The translations under genes were made by a program, and so were the position numbers. Positions 1 through 7,988 of a DNA stretch of 32,952 nt are shown here, in pieces. How positions within the stretch are numbered: the stretch's first letter is position 1; each line of letters opens with the position of its first letter. This DNA is from Pedobacter sp. ISL-64 (GTDB lineage Bacteria; Bacteroidota; Bacteroidia; Sphingobacteriales; Sphingobacteriaceae): the NCBI RefSeq assembly GCF_018613605.1, contig NZ_JAGGPU010000029.1, positions 1 through 32,952 of the forward strand, written 5' to 3'. Below the pieces are notes generated by a model. The model saw only the letters and a program-made list of their open reading frames with translations, had not been told where the DNA came from and made no database searches.

Positions 1-213
1 GTAAAGATATGAGCAGGACTACAGAAACCTACGAGCACTGTTTCTGCGCTCCAAAAAAAAAATCGCAATGACTTAGGAGTTTAGAAAGGGAAGGAGCGGA
101 TGAATAACTTCGTAAGTCAGAAGCTTCTGAAATTCTAATGCGCTTTTCCCCGCTTAATACTTACGAAATCCTGCCAGGCTCAGTCCATTGAGGTTTCGTA
201 AGATGTCCATAAA
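1..213. other. Non-coding left edge with dyads
   Basis: I see no credible gene here. The stretch holds a 14-base perfect palindrome at 117-130 (TCAGAAGCTTCTGA). The segment ACTTACGAAA at 159-168 can pair either with TTCGTAAGT at 109-117 or with TTTCGTAAG at 194-202. It ends at the terminator shared with the gene to its right. It may be the 3' untranslated part of a gene beyond the window edge, or a repeat. Confidence 0.5.
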
Positions 214-255
214 ATAAAAAAGACCTAAGTTAAATAACAACTTAGGTCTTTTTTA
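214..255. terminator. Bidirectional Rho-independent terminator
   Basis: A perfect 12-base stem (220-231 with 239-250) has a 7-base loop, an A-tract on the left and a T-tract on the right. It can end the aldolase transcript on the minus strand and any rightward transcript entering from the window edge. Confidence 0.85.
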
Positions 256-295
256 TGCGTTTGGAACTCAACACTCCAAACTAAAAACTCCAAAC

Positions 296-955
296 TTACT
301 TACTGGCAGCTTTAGCGTGGTCAGCTAAAAATGTAGCTAAACCGCTATCTGTTAGTGGGTGTTTTAATAAACCTGCAATAGCAGCCAAAGGTGCAGTAAT
401 TACATCAGCACCTAATTTAGCACAGTTTACAATGTGTAATGGTCCACGGATTGATGCAGCTAAAATCTGAGTTTCGTAACCGTAGTTATCAAAAATAGTT
501 CTGATATCTTCAATTAAAACCAAACCATCGCTAGAAATATCATCTAAACGGCCTAAAAACGGAGAAACATAAGTAGCTCCAGCTTTAGCAGCTAATAATG
601 CCTGTCCGGCAGAAAAAATTAAAGTACAGTTGGTTTTAATTCCTTTTGACGAGAAATATTTAATGGCTTTAACACCATCTTTAATCATTGGTACTTTTAC
701 TACGATTTTCGGGTTTAAAGCGGCTAAAGCTTCACCTTCTTTAACAATTTCATCGAAAGTAGTAGCAATAACTTCTGCACTTACGTTATCATCAACAATA
801 TCGCAGATCGCTTTGTAGTGGTTAATTACATTTTGTTCGCCAGTAATACCTTCTTTCGCCATTAAGCTAGGGTTGGTGGTTACGCCATCTAAAATGCCAA
901 GATCTTGCGCTTCTTTGATTTGATCAAGATTTGCTGTGTCAATAAAAAATTTCAT
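296..955 (-). CDS. fsa: Transaldolase / fructose-6-phosphate aldolase (TalC/FSA type)
   Basis: This is a short class I aldolase of the transaldolase superfamily, cytoplasmic, acting on sugar phosphates through a Schiff base. The 219-residue length fits the FSA/TalC subfamily and not the classical transaldolase of about 315 residues. Seen in the sequence: an N-terminal start typical of the family (MKFFIDTANL), the TTNPS motif at 26-30, and Lys87 in VVKVPM, the expected Schiff-base lysine. The family includes true transaldolases and fructose-6-phosphate aldolases, which sequence alone separates poorly, so the substrate is uncertain. In Bacteroidota such genes are often the only transaldolase of the pentose phosphate pathway. 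It is transcribed alone, ends at the strong terminator at 214-255, and lies just downstream of the SRP RNA gene on the same strand. Confidence 0.93.
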   Translation of the reverse strand: MKFFIDTANLDQIKEAQDLGILDGVTTNPSLMAKEGITGEQNVINHYKAICDIVDDNVSAEVIATTFDEIVKEGEALAALNPKIVVKVPMIKDGVKAIKYFSSKGIKTNCTLIFSAGQALLAAKAGATYVSPFLGRLDDISSDGLVLIEDIRTIFDNYGYETQILAASIRGPLHIVNCAKLGADVITAPLAAIAGLLKHPLTDSGLATFLADHAKAASK

Positions 956-1030
956 GTTTATAAATTCTTAAATATTTGAGTTTCTATGATTGAACCCTGA
1001 AGAATTTAGTTCCCCCTTCAGGGGATTAAG

Positions 1031-1044
1031 GGAAAAGAAAAAAA
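1031..1044 (-). terminator. U-tract after SRP RNA
   Basis: Immediately after the closing helix of the SRP RNA, the minus strand reads seven to eight T residues, then C and more T. The RNA's own terminal stem plus this tract would act as its terminator. Confidence 0.6.
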
Positions 1045-1141
1045 GGGCAAGCACCTTCTATCGCACCGCTACAACCTTCTACCCTTGCTGTGTTCCCACC
1101 CTGGGGGAGTTCAAAGGGAGCTGGTCGTAAAAGACTTGCCC
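1045..1141 (-). ncRNA. ffs: Signal recognition particle RNA, small bacterial type (4.5S)
   Basis: This RNA binds Ffh and directs nascent membrane and secreted proteins to the membrane. On the minus strand the 97-base segment begins GGGCAAG and ends CUUGCCC, giving a perfect 7-bp closing helix. The middle holds the domain IV hallmark: a CAGG side, a GGAA tetraloop closed by GUG/CAC, then AGCAAGGG, which forms the asymmetric internal loop bound by the Ffh M domain. A TTTG/TAnnTTTG promoter lies just upstream and a U-tract follows. The exact ends are inferred from the closing helix. Confidence 0.9.
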
Positions 1142-1563
1142 GGCCACAAAGGTAGAAAAAGAAGTTGTTACACAAAATGCATTTTTGTATTTTTTTTCTC
1201 TTTTAGGCTATGTAGCTGATTAGTAAATTAATAAAATTAAAATGTGTATTTTTAGAAGTTAGCAGGAAATACAAGATAAACAATTTTTCAAGCAGAATGT
1301 TTATATATAAATTAAATATTCATAAATAAATCATTAATTAAAACGTTTTAGGTCTGAATTTTACAGAAAAAGCAAATTTATTGTACAATATTACCATTAT
1401 AAATTTGATAAATATTTATCGCTATCATTATCATTTTTTCAATCGAAACGCTTTAAATTACTTAAGAACTAAAATTTTTCTAAAAATCATATCAACTCTG
1501 TAATTTAAGATTTGTTTTTCGTATCTTAGTGTTTCCTATACACTAACAACTAACGAGCAAAGA
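1142..1563 (+). promoter_or_regulatory. AT-rich upstream region of gltB
   Basis: Apart from the ffs promoter at its left end, this 422-base stretch has no gene. One TAAATTTG box lies at 1400-1407, with a TTG at 1381-1383, 16 bases before it. That would give a leader of about 150 bases, but the assignment is weak. A 12-base palindrome TAAAACGTTTTA lies at 1339-1350, with a looser copy (GAAACGCTTTA) near 1445-1455. The palindrome could be an operator for nitrogen control of glutamate synthase, but I know of no matching regulator. Confidence 0.35.
1147..1176 (-). promoter_or_regulatory. Bacteroidota-type promoter of ffs
   Basis: On the minus strand TTTG (1173-1176) is followed after 18 bases by TACCTTTG (1147-1154), matching the known Bacteroidota consensus of a -33 TTTG and a -7 TAnnTTTG. 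The mature SRP RNA begins 6 bases past the box. I use this spacing to judge other promoters in the window. Confidence 0.75.
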
Positions 1564-4500
1564 ATGGAACCAAACAGTGGATTGTACGATGCGCAATTTG
1601 AACACGATGCCTGCGGTATTGGGTTCGTTGCACATGTGAAAGGGCGAAAATCGCATCAAATCATCTCTGATGCACTTACTATTTTAGAGAATCTAGATCA
1701 TAGAGGGGCATGTGGAGCAGAACCAAATACAGGCGATGGTGCAGGTATTATGATTCAGATTCCTCACGAATTTTTTTACGACGAATGTTTAAAAGCTGGC
1801 TTTAGCCTACCAGAAACCAATAACTATGGTGTAGGTATGTTATTTATGCCAAAAGATATCAGATCGAGAGAAGAGTGCAGAGAATTGATTTACCGTGCCG
1901 CCGAAAAATTAGGCCTGGAAATTTTAGGCTTTAGAAAAGTTGATGTTGACACAACAGATATTGGCAATATGGCCCTTTCTGTTGAACCAGAAATTGAGCA
2001 GGTATTTATTGCCCGTCCTTATGCAGTGGCACCAGGGGCAGATTTCGAACGTAAACTTTATATTTTTAAAAATTACCTGATTAAACTGATCGTAAACACC
2101 GTTCATGGTGGTAAAGATTTTTATATTGTTTCGCTTTCTGCGCAAACCATTATATATAAAGGTCAGCTTACTTCTTTACAGGTACGAACATACTTTACCG
2201 ATCTAACCGATAAGCGCATGGTTTCTGCTTTAGGTTTAGTTCACTCACGTTTTGCCACCAATACTTTCCCTTCGTGGAGATTGGCCCAGCCATTCCGCTT
2301 TATTGCACATAATGGTGAGATCAATACTTTACAAGGAAATTTAAACTGGTTTAGAGCAGGCGTTAAATCTTTTGCTTCGGCTTACTTTACGCCTGAAGAA
2401 TTAGATATGTTATTACCTGTAATTGATGAAACCAATTCAGATTCAGGCTGTTTGGATAATGTTATAGAACTGTTACTTCACTCAGGAAGGACCCTGCCTC
2501 ATGTATTAATGATGTTGGTGCCGGAGGCCTGGGATGGTAATGAAGATATGGATCCTGTTAAAAGAGCATTCTACGAATTCCATGCTACTTTAATGGAGCC
2601 ATGGGATGGACCTGCAGCGATTGCTTTTACCGACGGTAAATTAATAGGTGCTACTTTAGACCGTAATGGTCTTCGCCCTTCCCGTTATGCCATTACTTCT
2701 GATGACCGCGTAATTATGGGCTCTGAGGCCGGTGCATTAGCCATCGACCAAAGTACCGTAATCGAAAAAGGCCGTTTAACACCTGGCAAAATGTTCGTGG
2801 TGGATATGGAGCAGGGCAGGATTATCAGTGATAACGAAATTAAAGAAGAAGTTTGTAGTAAAAGCCCTTACGCCGATTGGATTAATCAATACCAGATCCG
2901 TTTAGAGGAATTACCTGAGCCACGTGTAATGTTCACCGGCTTATCTACAGAGTCTATTTTTAAATATCAACAGGTTTTTGGTTACAGCAGAGAAGATGTA
3001 GATCTTTTGCTTAAACCTATGGCTATTGAAGGTAAAGAACCGATCGGTTCGATGGGTACCGATACACCATTGGCTATTTTATCAAAACGGCCTCAGCATC
3101 TATCTTCTTATTTTAAGCAGTTATTTGCTCAGGTAACCAATCCGCCAATTGATCCGATCAGGGAAAAAGTGGTAATGAGTTTGGCCAGTTTTATGGGGAG
3201 CATGGGTAACTTATTGGAAGAAACACCAAAACAAGCGCACTGTGTAGCCATTAAACATCCAATTTTAACCAATCAGGAATTAGAAAAGTTAAGAAGTATT
3301 GATACAGGTGTTTTCCAGGCGAAAACTTTACAGACTTATTTCAGGGCTGATGGCAAACCAGGCGCTATGGCAAAAGCCTTAGACCGTTTATGCCGTTATG
3401 CGGTTGATGCAGTTGAAGATGGTTTCCAGGTAATTGTATTAACCGATAGGGCTATTGACTCTGAGCATGCTGCAATGCCTTCTTTATTGGCGGTTTCTGC
3501 TGTACACCATCACTTAATCCGCAAGGGATACCGTGGTGCTGTAGGTATTGTGATAGAGGCTGGTGATATTTGGGAAGTACATCATTTCGCCACATTACTG
3601 GGCTTTGGCGTTACCGCAATTAACCCTTACCTGGCTTTGGAAACCATTAATGAGTTTAAACAAGAATCGGGCTTATCAACAGAGCAGCTTACCAAGAACT
3701 ATATCTACGCGGTAAATAGTGGTCTACTTAAAATTTTCTCTAAAATGGGAATCTCTACCTTGCAATCATACCAGGGTGCACAGATTTTCGAGATTTTAGG
3801 ATTAAATAAGCAAGTAGTAAATACTTATTTTACGGGTGCGGTTTCACGTATCGGTGGATTAGGACTGGATGAAATTGCAAGAGAAACATTAATTAAACAT
3901 CACCGCAGTTTTGGTCCGTTAACAGAAACCGAAAACCTGTTGCCAGCAGGTGGAACTTATAAATTCCGCCGTAAAGGTGAAGCGCATTTGTTTAACCCAC
4001 AAACCATCCACTTGTTGCAGAACGCAACACGTAAAAACGATTACAATATTTTCAAACAGTACTCTAAGCTGGTGAATGAGCAAACACAACAAGCTTATAC
4101 CATCCGTGGATTGTTCGAATTTAACTATAGCCGTCCATCGGTACCTTTAAATGAGGTAGAATCTACTGAAGCAATTTTAAAAAGATTTGCAACCGGGGCA
4201 ATGTCCTTCGGTTCAATTTCTCATGAGGCACACTCTACTTTAGCAATTGCCATGAACCGTATCGGTGGAAAGAGCAATACCGGAGAAGGTGGTGAAGATG
4301 AAATGCGGTATACCAAATTGCCAAATGGCGATAGCATGCGTTCAGCTATTAAACAAGTTGCTTCTGCACGTTTTGGTGTAACGAGTTATTATTTAACCAA
4401 TGCTGATGAGTTACAGATTAAAATGGCTCAGGGTGCTAAACCAGGAGAAGGTGGACAACTACCAGGACACAAAGTGGATGACTGGATTGCAAAAGTTCGT

Positions 4501-6063
4501 CACTCTACGCCAGGGGTTGGTTTAATTTCACCTCCACCTCACCACGATATTTATTCGATCGAAGATTTAGCGCAGTTAATTTTTGATTTGAAAAATGCTA
4601 ACCGTGCAGCAAGGATCAATGTGAAACTGGTTTCGAAAGCTGGCGTGGGTACTATCGCCGCGGGTGTTGCTAAAGCACATGCCGATGTGATTCTGGTATC
4701 TGGTTTTGATGGTGGAACAGGAGCATCTCCTTTAACTTCAATTCAACATGCTGGTTTACCATGGGAGTTAGGCTTAGCAGAAGCACACCAAACTTTGGTA
4801 AAAAACAAATTGCGTAACCGTATCGTGTTACAAACAGATGGTCAGCTTAAAACGGGTAGAGATATCGCTATCGCTGCATTATTAGGTGCTGAAGAATGGG
4901 GGGTTGCGACAGCAGCCTTAGTAACTTCGGGATGTATTATGATGCGTAAATGCCATTTAAATACCTGTCCGGTAGGGGTAGCAACACAAGATCCGGAATT
5001 AAGAAAATTATTTACTGGTGATGCTGATCACATAGTGAACTTATTTTATTTCCTTGCGGAGGAATTACGTGAGATTATGGCTGAGTTAGGTTTCAGAACC
5101 ATCCACGAAATGATTGGCCAGGCTGATATTTTAAAAGCACGCGAACTGCCTGCTGAAGACTGGAAATTGAAACACCTTGATTTATCAGCGATATTATATA
5201 AAGCTGAAGAAAATGGTCTGCCTTTATTTAATACTGAAGGCCAGGATCATGGTTTGGATCATGTTTTAGATCATAAATTAATTGCTGCTGCACAACCTGC
5301 TATTGATCATAACGAACCGGTTTTTGCCAGTTTCGATGTAAAAAATACCGACCGTGCACTGGGTACCATGTTATCAAATGAAATTTCGAAAGTTCATTTA
5401 GGCGCTGGTTTACCTCCTGACACGATCAACTTTAAATTTGTTGGTTCGGCCGGACAGAGTTTCGGTGCTTTCAATACCCGTGGGGTAACATTATCACTAG
5501 AAGGTGAAGCGAACGATTACGTGGGTAAAGGTTTATCGGGCGCAAGATTGGCCATTTATCCTTTCTCAAACTCAACTTTTATCCCTGAGCAAAATATCAT
5601 TATCGGTAACGTAGCCCTGTATGGTGCAACTTCTGGTGAGTTATTTGCCCGTGGTAAAGCAGGTGAGCGTTTCGCCGTGCGTAACTCTGGTGCAACAGCT
5701 GTTGTTGAAGGAGTGGGCGATCATGGTTGCGAATATATGACAGGTGGTGAAGTGCTGATTCTTGGTGATACCGGAAGCAATTTCGCTGCTGGTATGAGTG
5801 GTGGTGTAGCCTGGATTTATGATGCCAACGGAACTTTTGCACGTAAATGCAATAAAGAAATGGTTGATCTTGATCCATTACAAGCTGAGGATGAGGAGCG
5901 TATTTTAGCTTTACTTAAAACGCATATCCGCTTAACGGATAGTAAAGTAGCTGAGTTTATCTTAAGCGACTGGAAAACTCAATCTGCTCATTTCGTAAAA
6001 GTATTCCCTAAAGAATACAAAGCAGTTTTAAGCAAACGTAATCAACAAGTAAAAACACACTAG
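1564..6063 (+). CDS. gltB: Glutamate synthase, large subunit
   Basis: Large subunit of glutamate synthase. It hydrolyses glutamine, channels the ammonia and makes glutamate from 2-oxoglutarate on FMN. The 1499 residues are normal for the family. The N-terminal glutaminase domain begins at Cys17 in HDACGIGF, the nucleophile exposed when a short propeptide is removed. The HNGEINT motif follows in the same domain. The central and FMN-binding domains contain SGFDGGTGASPL. A cysteine cluster (CIMMRKCHLNTCPVG) binds the 3Fe-4S centre. The C-terminal GXGXG beta-helix domain closes the protein. Together with gltD, 3 bases downstream, it forms a two-gene operon that ends at the terminator at 7556. The start is fixed by the propeptide and the Ntn cysteine. 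Confidence 0.98.
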   Translation: MEPNSGLYDAQFEHDACGIGFVAHVKGRKSHQIISDALTILENLDHRGACGAEPNTGDGAGIMIQIPHEFFYDECLKAGFSLPETNNYGVGMLFMPKDIRSREECRELIYRAAEKLGLEILGFRKVDVDTTDIGNMALSVEPEIEQVFIARPYAVAPGADFERKLYIFKNYLIKLIVNTVHGGKDFYIVSLSAQTIIYKGQLTSLQVRTYFTDLTDKRMVSALGLVHSRFATNTFPSWRLAQPFRFIAHNGEINTLQGNLNWFRAGVKSFASAYFTPEELDMLLPVIDETNSDSGCLDNVIELLLHSGRTLPHVLMMLVPEAWDGNEDMDPVKRAFYEFHATLMEPWDGPAAIAFTDGKLIGATLDRNGLRPSRYAITSDDRVIMGSEAGALAIDQSTVIEKGRLTPGKMFVVDMEQGRIISDNEIKEEVCSKSPYADWINQYQIRLEELPEPRVMFTGLSTESIFKYQQVFGYSREDVDLLLKPMAIEGKEPIGSMGTDTPLAILSKRPQHLSSYFKQLFAQVTNPPIDPIREKVVMSLASFMGSMGNLLEETPKQAHCVAIKHPILTNQELEKLRSIDTGVFQAKTLQTYFRADGKPGAMAKALDRLCRYAVDAVEDGFQVIVLTDRAIDSEHAAMPSLLAVSAVHHHLIRKGYRGAVGIVIEAGDIWEVHHFATLLGFGVTAINPYLALETINEFKQESGLSTEQLTKNYIYAVNSGLLKIFSKMGISTLQSYQGAQIFEILGLNKQVVNTYFTGAVSRIGGLGLDEIARETLIKHHRSFGPLTETENLLPAGGTYKFRRKGEAHLFNPQTIHLLQNATRKNDYNIFKQYSKLVNEQTQQAYTIRGLFEFNYSRPSVPLNEVESTEAILKRFATGAMSFGSISHEAHSTLAIAMNRIGGKSNTGEGGEDEMRYTKLPNGDSMRSAIKQVASARFGVTSYYLTNADELQIKMAQGAKPGEGGQLPGHKVDDWIAKVRHSTPGVGLISPPPHHDIYSIEDLAQLIFDLKNANRAARINVKLVSKAGVGTIAAGVAKAHADVILVSGFDGGTGASPLTSIQHAGLPWELGLAEAHQTLVKNKLRNRIVLQTDGQLKTGRDIAIAALLGAEEWGVATAALVTSGCIMMRKCHLNTCPVGVATQDPELRKLFTGDADHIVNLFYFLAEELREIMAELGFRTIHEMIGQADILKARELPAEDWKLKHLDLSAILYKAEENGLPLFNTEGQDHGLDHVLDHKLIAAAQPAIDHNEPVFASFDVKNTDRALGTMLSNEISKVHLGAGLPPDTINFKFVGSAGQSFGAFNTRGVTLSLEGEANDYVGKGLSGARLAIYPFSNSTFIPEQNIIIGNVALYGATSGELFARGKAGERFAVRNSGATAVVEGVGDHGCEYMTGGEVLILGDTGSNFAAGMSGGVAWIYDANGTFARKCNKEMVDLDPLQAEDEERILALLKTHIRLTDSKVAEFILSDWKTQSAHFVKVFPKEYKAVLSKRNQQVKTH

Positions 6064-6066
6064 GCC

Positions 6067-7533
6067 ATGGGAAAAGTAACAGGATTTCAAGAATACGATA
6101 GAGTTGCGCCCACTAAAGAAGAGGCTGCAACACGTGTAAAACACTACGGGGAATTTTTAAATGAATTACCCTCAAAAGAATTAAATAATCAGGCTGCCCG
6201 TTGTATGGATTGCGGCGTACCTTTCTGCCAATCGGGCTGCCCATTGGGTAACGTGATACCAGAATTTAACGACGCCGTTTATCAAGGTAAATGGGAATTA
6301 GCTGCAAATATTTTACTAAGTACCAATAATTTCCCTGAATTTACAGGTAGAATTTGCCCTGCGCCATGCGAATCAGCATGTGTATTAGGCATTAACCGCC
6401 CGCCGGTTTCTATCGAAGAAATTGAAAAACACATCATCGAAATTGCTTTCGAAAAAGGATTTATCAAAGCAAAAGCACCATTAATCAGAACTGGTAAAAA
6501 AGTAGCTGTAATTGGTTCAGGTCCTGCGGGCTTAGCTGCTGCTGCTCAATTAAATAAAGTTGGACACGAAGTTACCGTTTTCGAACGTGACGATGCTCCG
6601 GGTGGTTTATTGAGATACGGTATTCCTGATTTTAAACTACAAAAAAATGTGGTAGATCGCCGCATCGATTTAATGAAAGAAGAAGGTATTATTTTTAAAT
6701 GTAATGCCAATGTTGGCGAGAATGTTGAGATCGGTACATTGTTACGCGATTTCAACGCGATTGTATTGGCTGGTGGTTCAACTATTCCACGCGATTTACC
6801 AATTGATGGCCGTTCTGCCAAAGGGGTTCACTTTGCAATGGATTTCTTGAAACAACAAAATAAACGTGTAGCGAGCAGAGCCGTTGAAACGGAAGATATT
6901 ATGGCTACCGGTAAAAATGTAATCGTAATTGGTGGCGGCGATACCGGATCTGACTGTATTGGTACTTCAAACCGCCATGGTGCGAAATCAGTTACACAAT
7001 TCGAGATTATGCCGATGCCGCCACAGGCACGTAACGAGCATATGCCTTGGCCAAATTACCCAATGTTGCTAAAAAATACTTCTTCTCATGAAGAAGGTGC
7101 ACAAAGGGCTTGGTCGGTAAATACTAAAAACTTTATTGCTGATGAAAAAGGAAACCTTAAAGCATTAAAAGTAGTTGATGTAGAGTGGGAAATTGATGCA
7201 AACGGACGTCCGGTTACTTTTAAAGAAGTAGCTGGTACCGAAAGAGATCTTCCATGCGAACTGGTACTTTTAGCAATGGGCTTCTTACATCCTCAAAAAG
7301 AAGGTTTAATTGAGAAATTAGGTGTGGAATTGGATAACCGCGGAAACGTAAAAGCATCTGAACACACTTACCAAACCAATATTGCTAAGATTTTTGCTGC
7401 AGGTGATGTTCGCCGCGGACAATCATTAGTAGTTTGGGCCATTTCAGAAGGTAGAGAAGCTGCCCGTAAGGTAGACGAATACTTGATGGGAACAACTAAA
7501 CTCGCATCGAAAGATGCGGTTGCATACGCATAG
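6067..7533 (+). CDS. gltD: Glutamate synthase, small subunit (NADPH-dependent)
   Basis: Small subunit that takes electrons from a pyridine nucleotide and passes them through FAD and Fe-S centres to GltB. It has 488 residues. The N-terminal region holds two cysteine clusters, Cys46/49/54/58 and Cys97/101/105, for 4Fe-4S centres. An FAD-binding Rossmann motif (VIGSGPAG, about 148-155) follows, then a second nucleotide-binding motif, IGGGDTGSDC, for the pyridine nucleotide. Near the end, AAGDVRRGQSLVVWAISEG is the conserved FAD-contacting segment. It starts 3 bases after the gltB stop codon, so the two are surely co-transcribed. Preference for NADPH over NADH is assumed from the family and not shown by the sequence. 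Confidence 0.97.
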   Translation: MGKVTGFQEYDRVAPTKEEAATRVKHYGEFLNELPSKELNNQAARCMDCGVPFCQSGCPLGNVIPEFNDAVYQGKWELAANILLSTNNFPEFTGRICPAPCESACVLGINRPPVSIEEIEKHIIEIAFEKGFIKAKAPLIRTGKKVAVIGSGPAGLAAAAQLNKVGHEVTVFERDDAPGGLLRYGIPDFKLQKNVVDRRIDLMKEEGIIFKCNANVGENVEIGTLLRDFNAIVLAGGSTIPRDLPIDGRSAKGVHFAMDFLKQQNKRVASRAVETEDIMATGKNVIVIGGGDTGSDCIGTSNRHGAKSVTQFEIMPMPPQARNEHMPWPNYPMLLKNTSSHEEGAQRAWSVNTKNFIADEKGNLKALKVVDVEWEIDANGRPVTFKEVAGTERDLPCELVLLAMGFLHPQKEGLIEKLGVELDNRGNVKASEHTYQTNIAKIFAAGDVRRGQSLVVWAISEGREAARKVDEYLMGTTKLASKDAVAYA

Positions 7534-7555
7534 TAGGTTTAAATTCTATATTTTT

Positions 7556-7588
7556 AGGGTCGTGGTTTGCACCACGACCTTTTTTGTT
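7556..7588 (+). terminator. Rho-independent terminator of gltBD
   Basis: A 9-bp GC-rich stem GGTCGTGGT (7558-7566) pairs with ACCACGACC (7571-7579) around a TTGC loop and is followed by six T residues, starting 23 bases after the gltD stop. Confidence 0.93.
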
Positions 7589-7610
7589 TTTTATGCGGTC
7601 GTCATACTGA

Positions 7611-7804
7611 CCTTGTTTCATTACCAGTTTGTATAAACGGCATCAGCATCTTTTACCAGACAGCCAGTTAAAACAATATGATAAACGCTTCATTGTGGGT
7701 TCTTTCACCATCACACTTTTTCAACGGATACCCGCTGGGCCCAGTACCGGCAAGATAAACGACGAAACAAGGGCGGGATCAAGCTACACACCCTGACCGT
7801 TTAA
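7611..7804 (+). pseudogene. Remnant of an IS4-like DDE transposase, frameshifted
   Basis: Translation from 7617 gives a stretch around YDKRFIVGSFTITLFQ, which resembles the first catalytic block of IS4-family transposases (FIVDSTTISLF...). After a shift near 7745 another frame gives RRNKGGIKLHTL, which matches the following conserved KGGIKLHT segment, then a stop at 7802-7804. The expected catalytic Asp and the first serine/threonine of DSTT are replaced (GSFT). Both ends of the gene are missing, so this is a dead fragment. The stretch ACCGGACAACAGTG near 7890-7904 might be what is left of an IS end, but that is a guess. The recognition rests on remembered family motifs, not on a search. Confidence 0.6.
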
Positions 7805-7930
7805 AATTGGGAACCTTGGAAATAGATTTTAAAACATAAACAAATTAGCTAACTAATAAACCTCCATTTATTTTCTATATCAATTTTAACCGGACAACAG
7901 TGAAGTAAATTCAGCATGACGCAACGTATA
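7805..7930. other. Non-coding stretch between IS remnant and terminator
   Basis: AT-rich and without an open frame of note. I see no promoter, and only the possible IS-end trace mentioned for the transposase remnant. Confidence 0.4.
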
Positions 7931-7970
7931 TAAAAAAAGCTCCTCAGAAATTAATCTGAGGAGCTTTTTT
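7931..7970. terminator. Bidirectional terminator after the OmpA-family gene
   Basis: A perfect 10-bp stem AGCTCCTCAG / CTGAGGAGCT (7938-7947 with 7956-7965) is flanked by seven A on the left and six T on the right. It lies 19 bases past the stop of the minus-strand OmpA-family gene. Confidence 0.92.
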
Positions 7971-7988
7971 GTTAACTTTTATTTACCA

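Noticed and set aside
10..52. Hairpin with AGAAAC / GTTTCT arms as a terminator
   Set aside because: It is followed by a run of A, not T, on the plus strand, and the minus strand has the T-run before the hairpin, so it does not fit termination.
5600..5878. 92-codon minus-strand frame inside gltB
   Set aside because: Rich in His and Gln and Ser, as expected from reading a real gene backwards. gltB is intact here.
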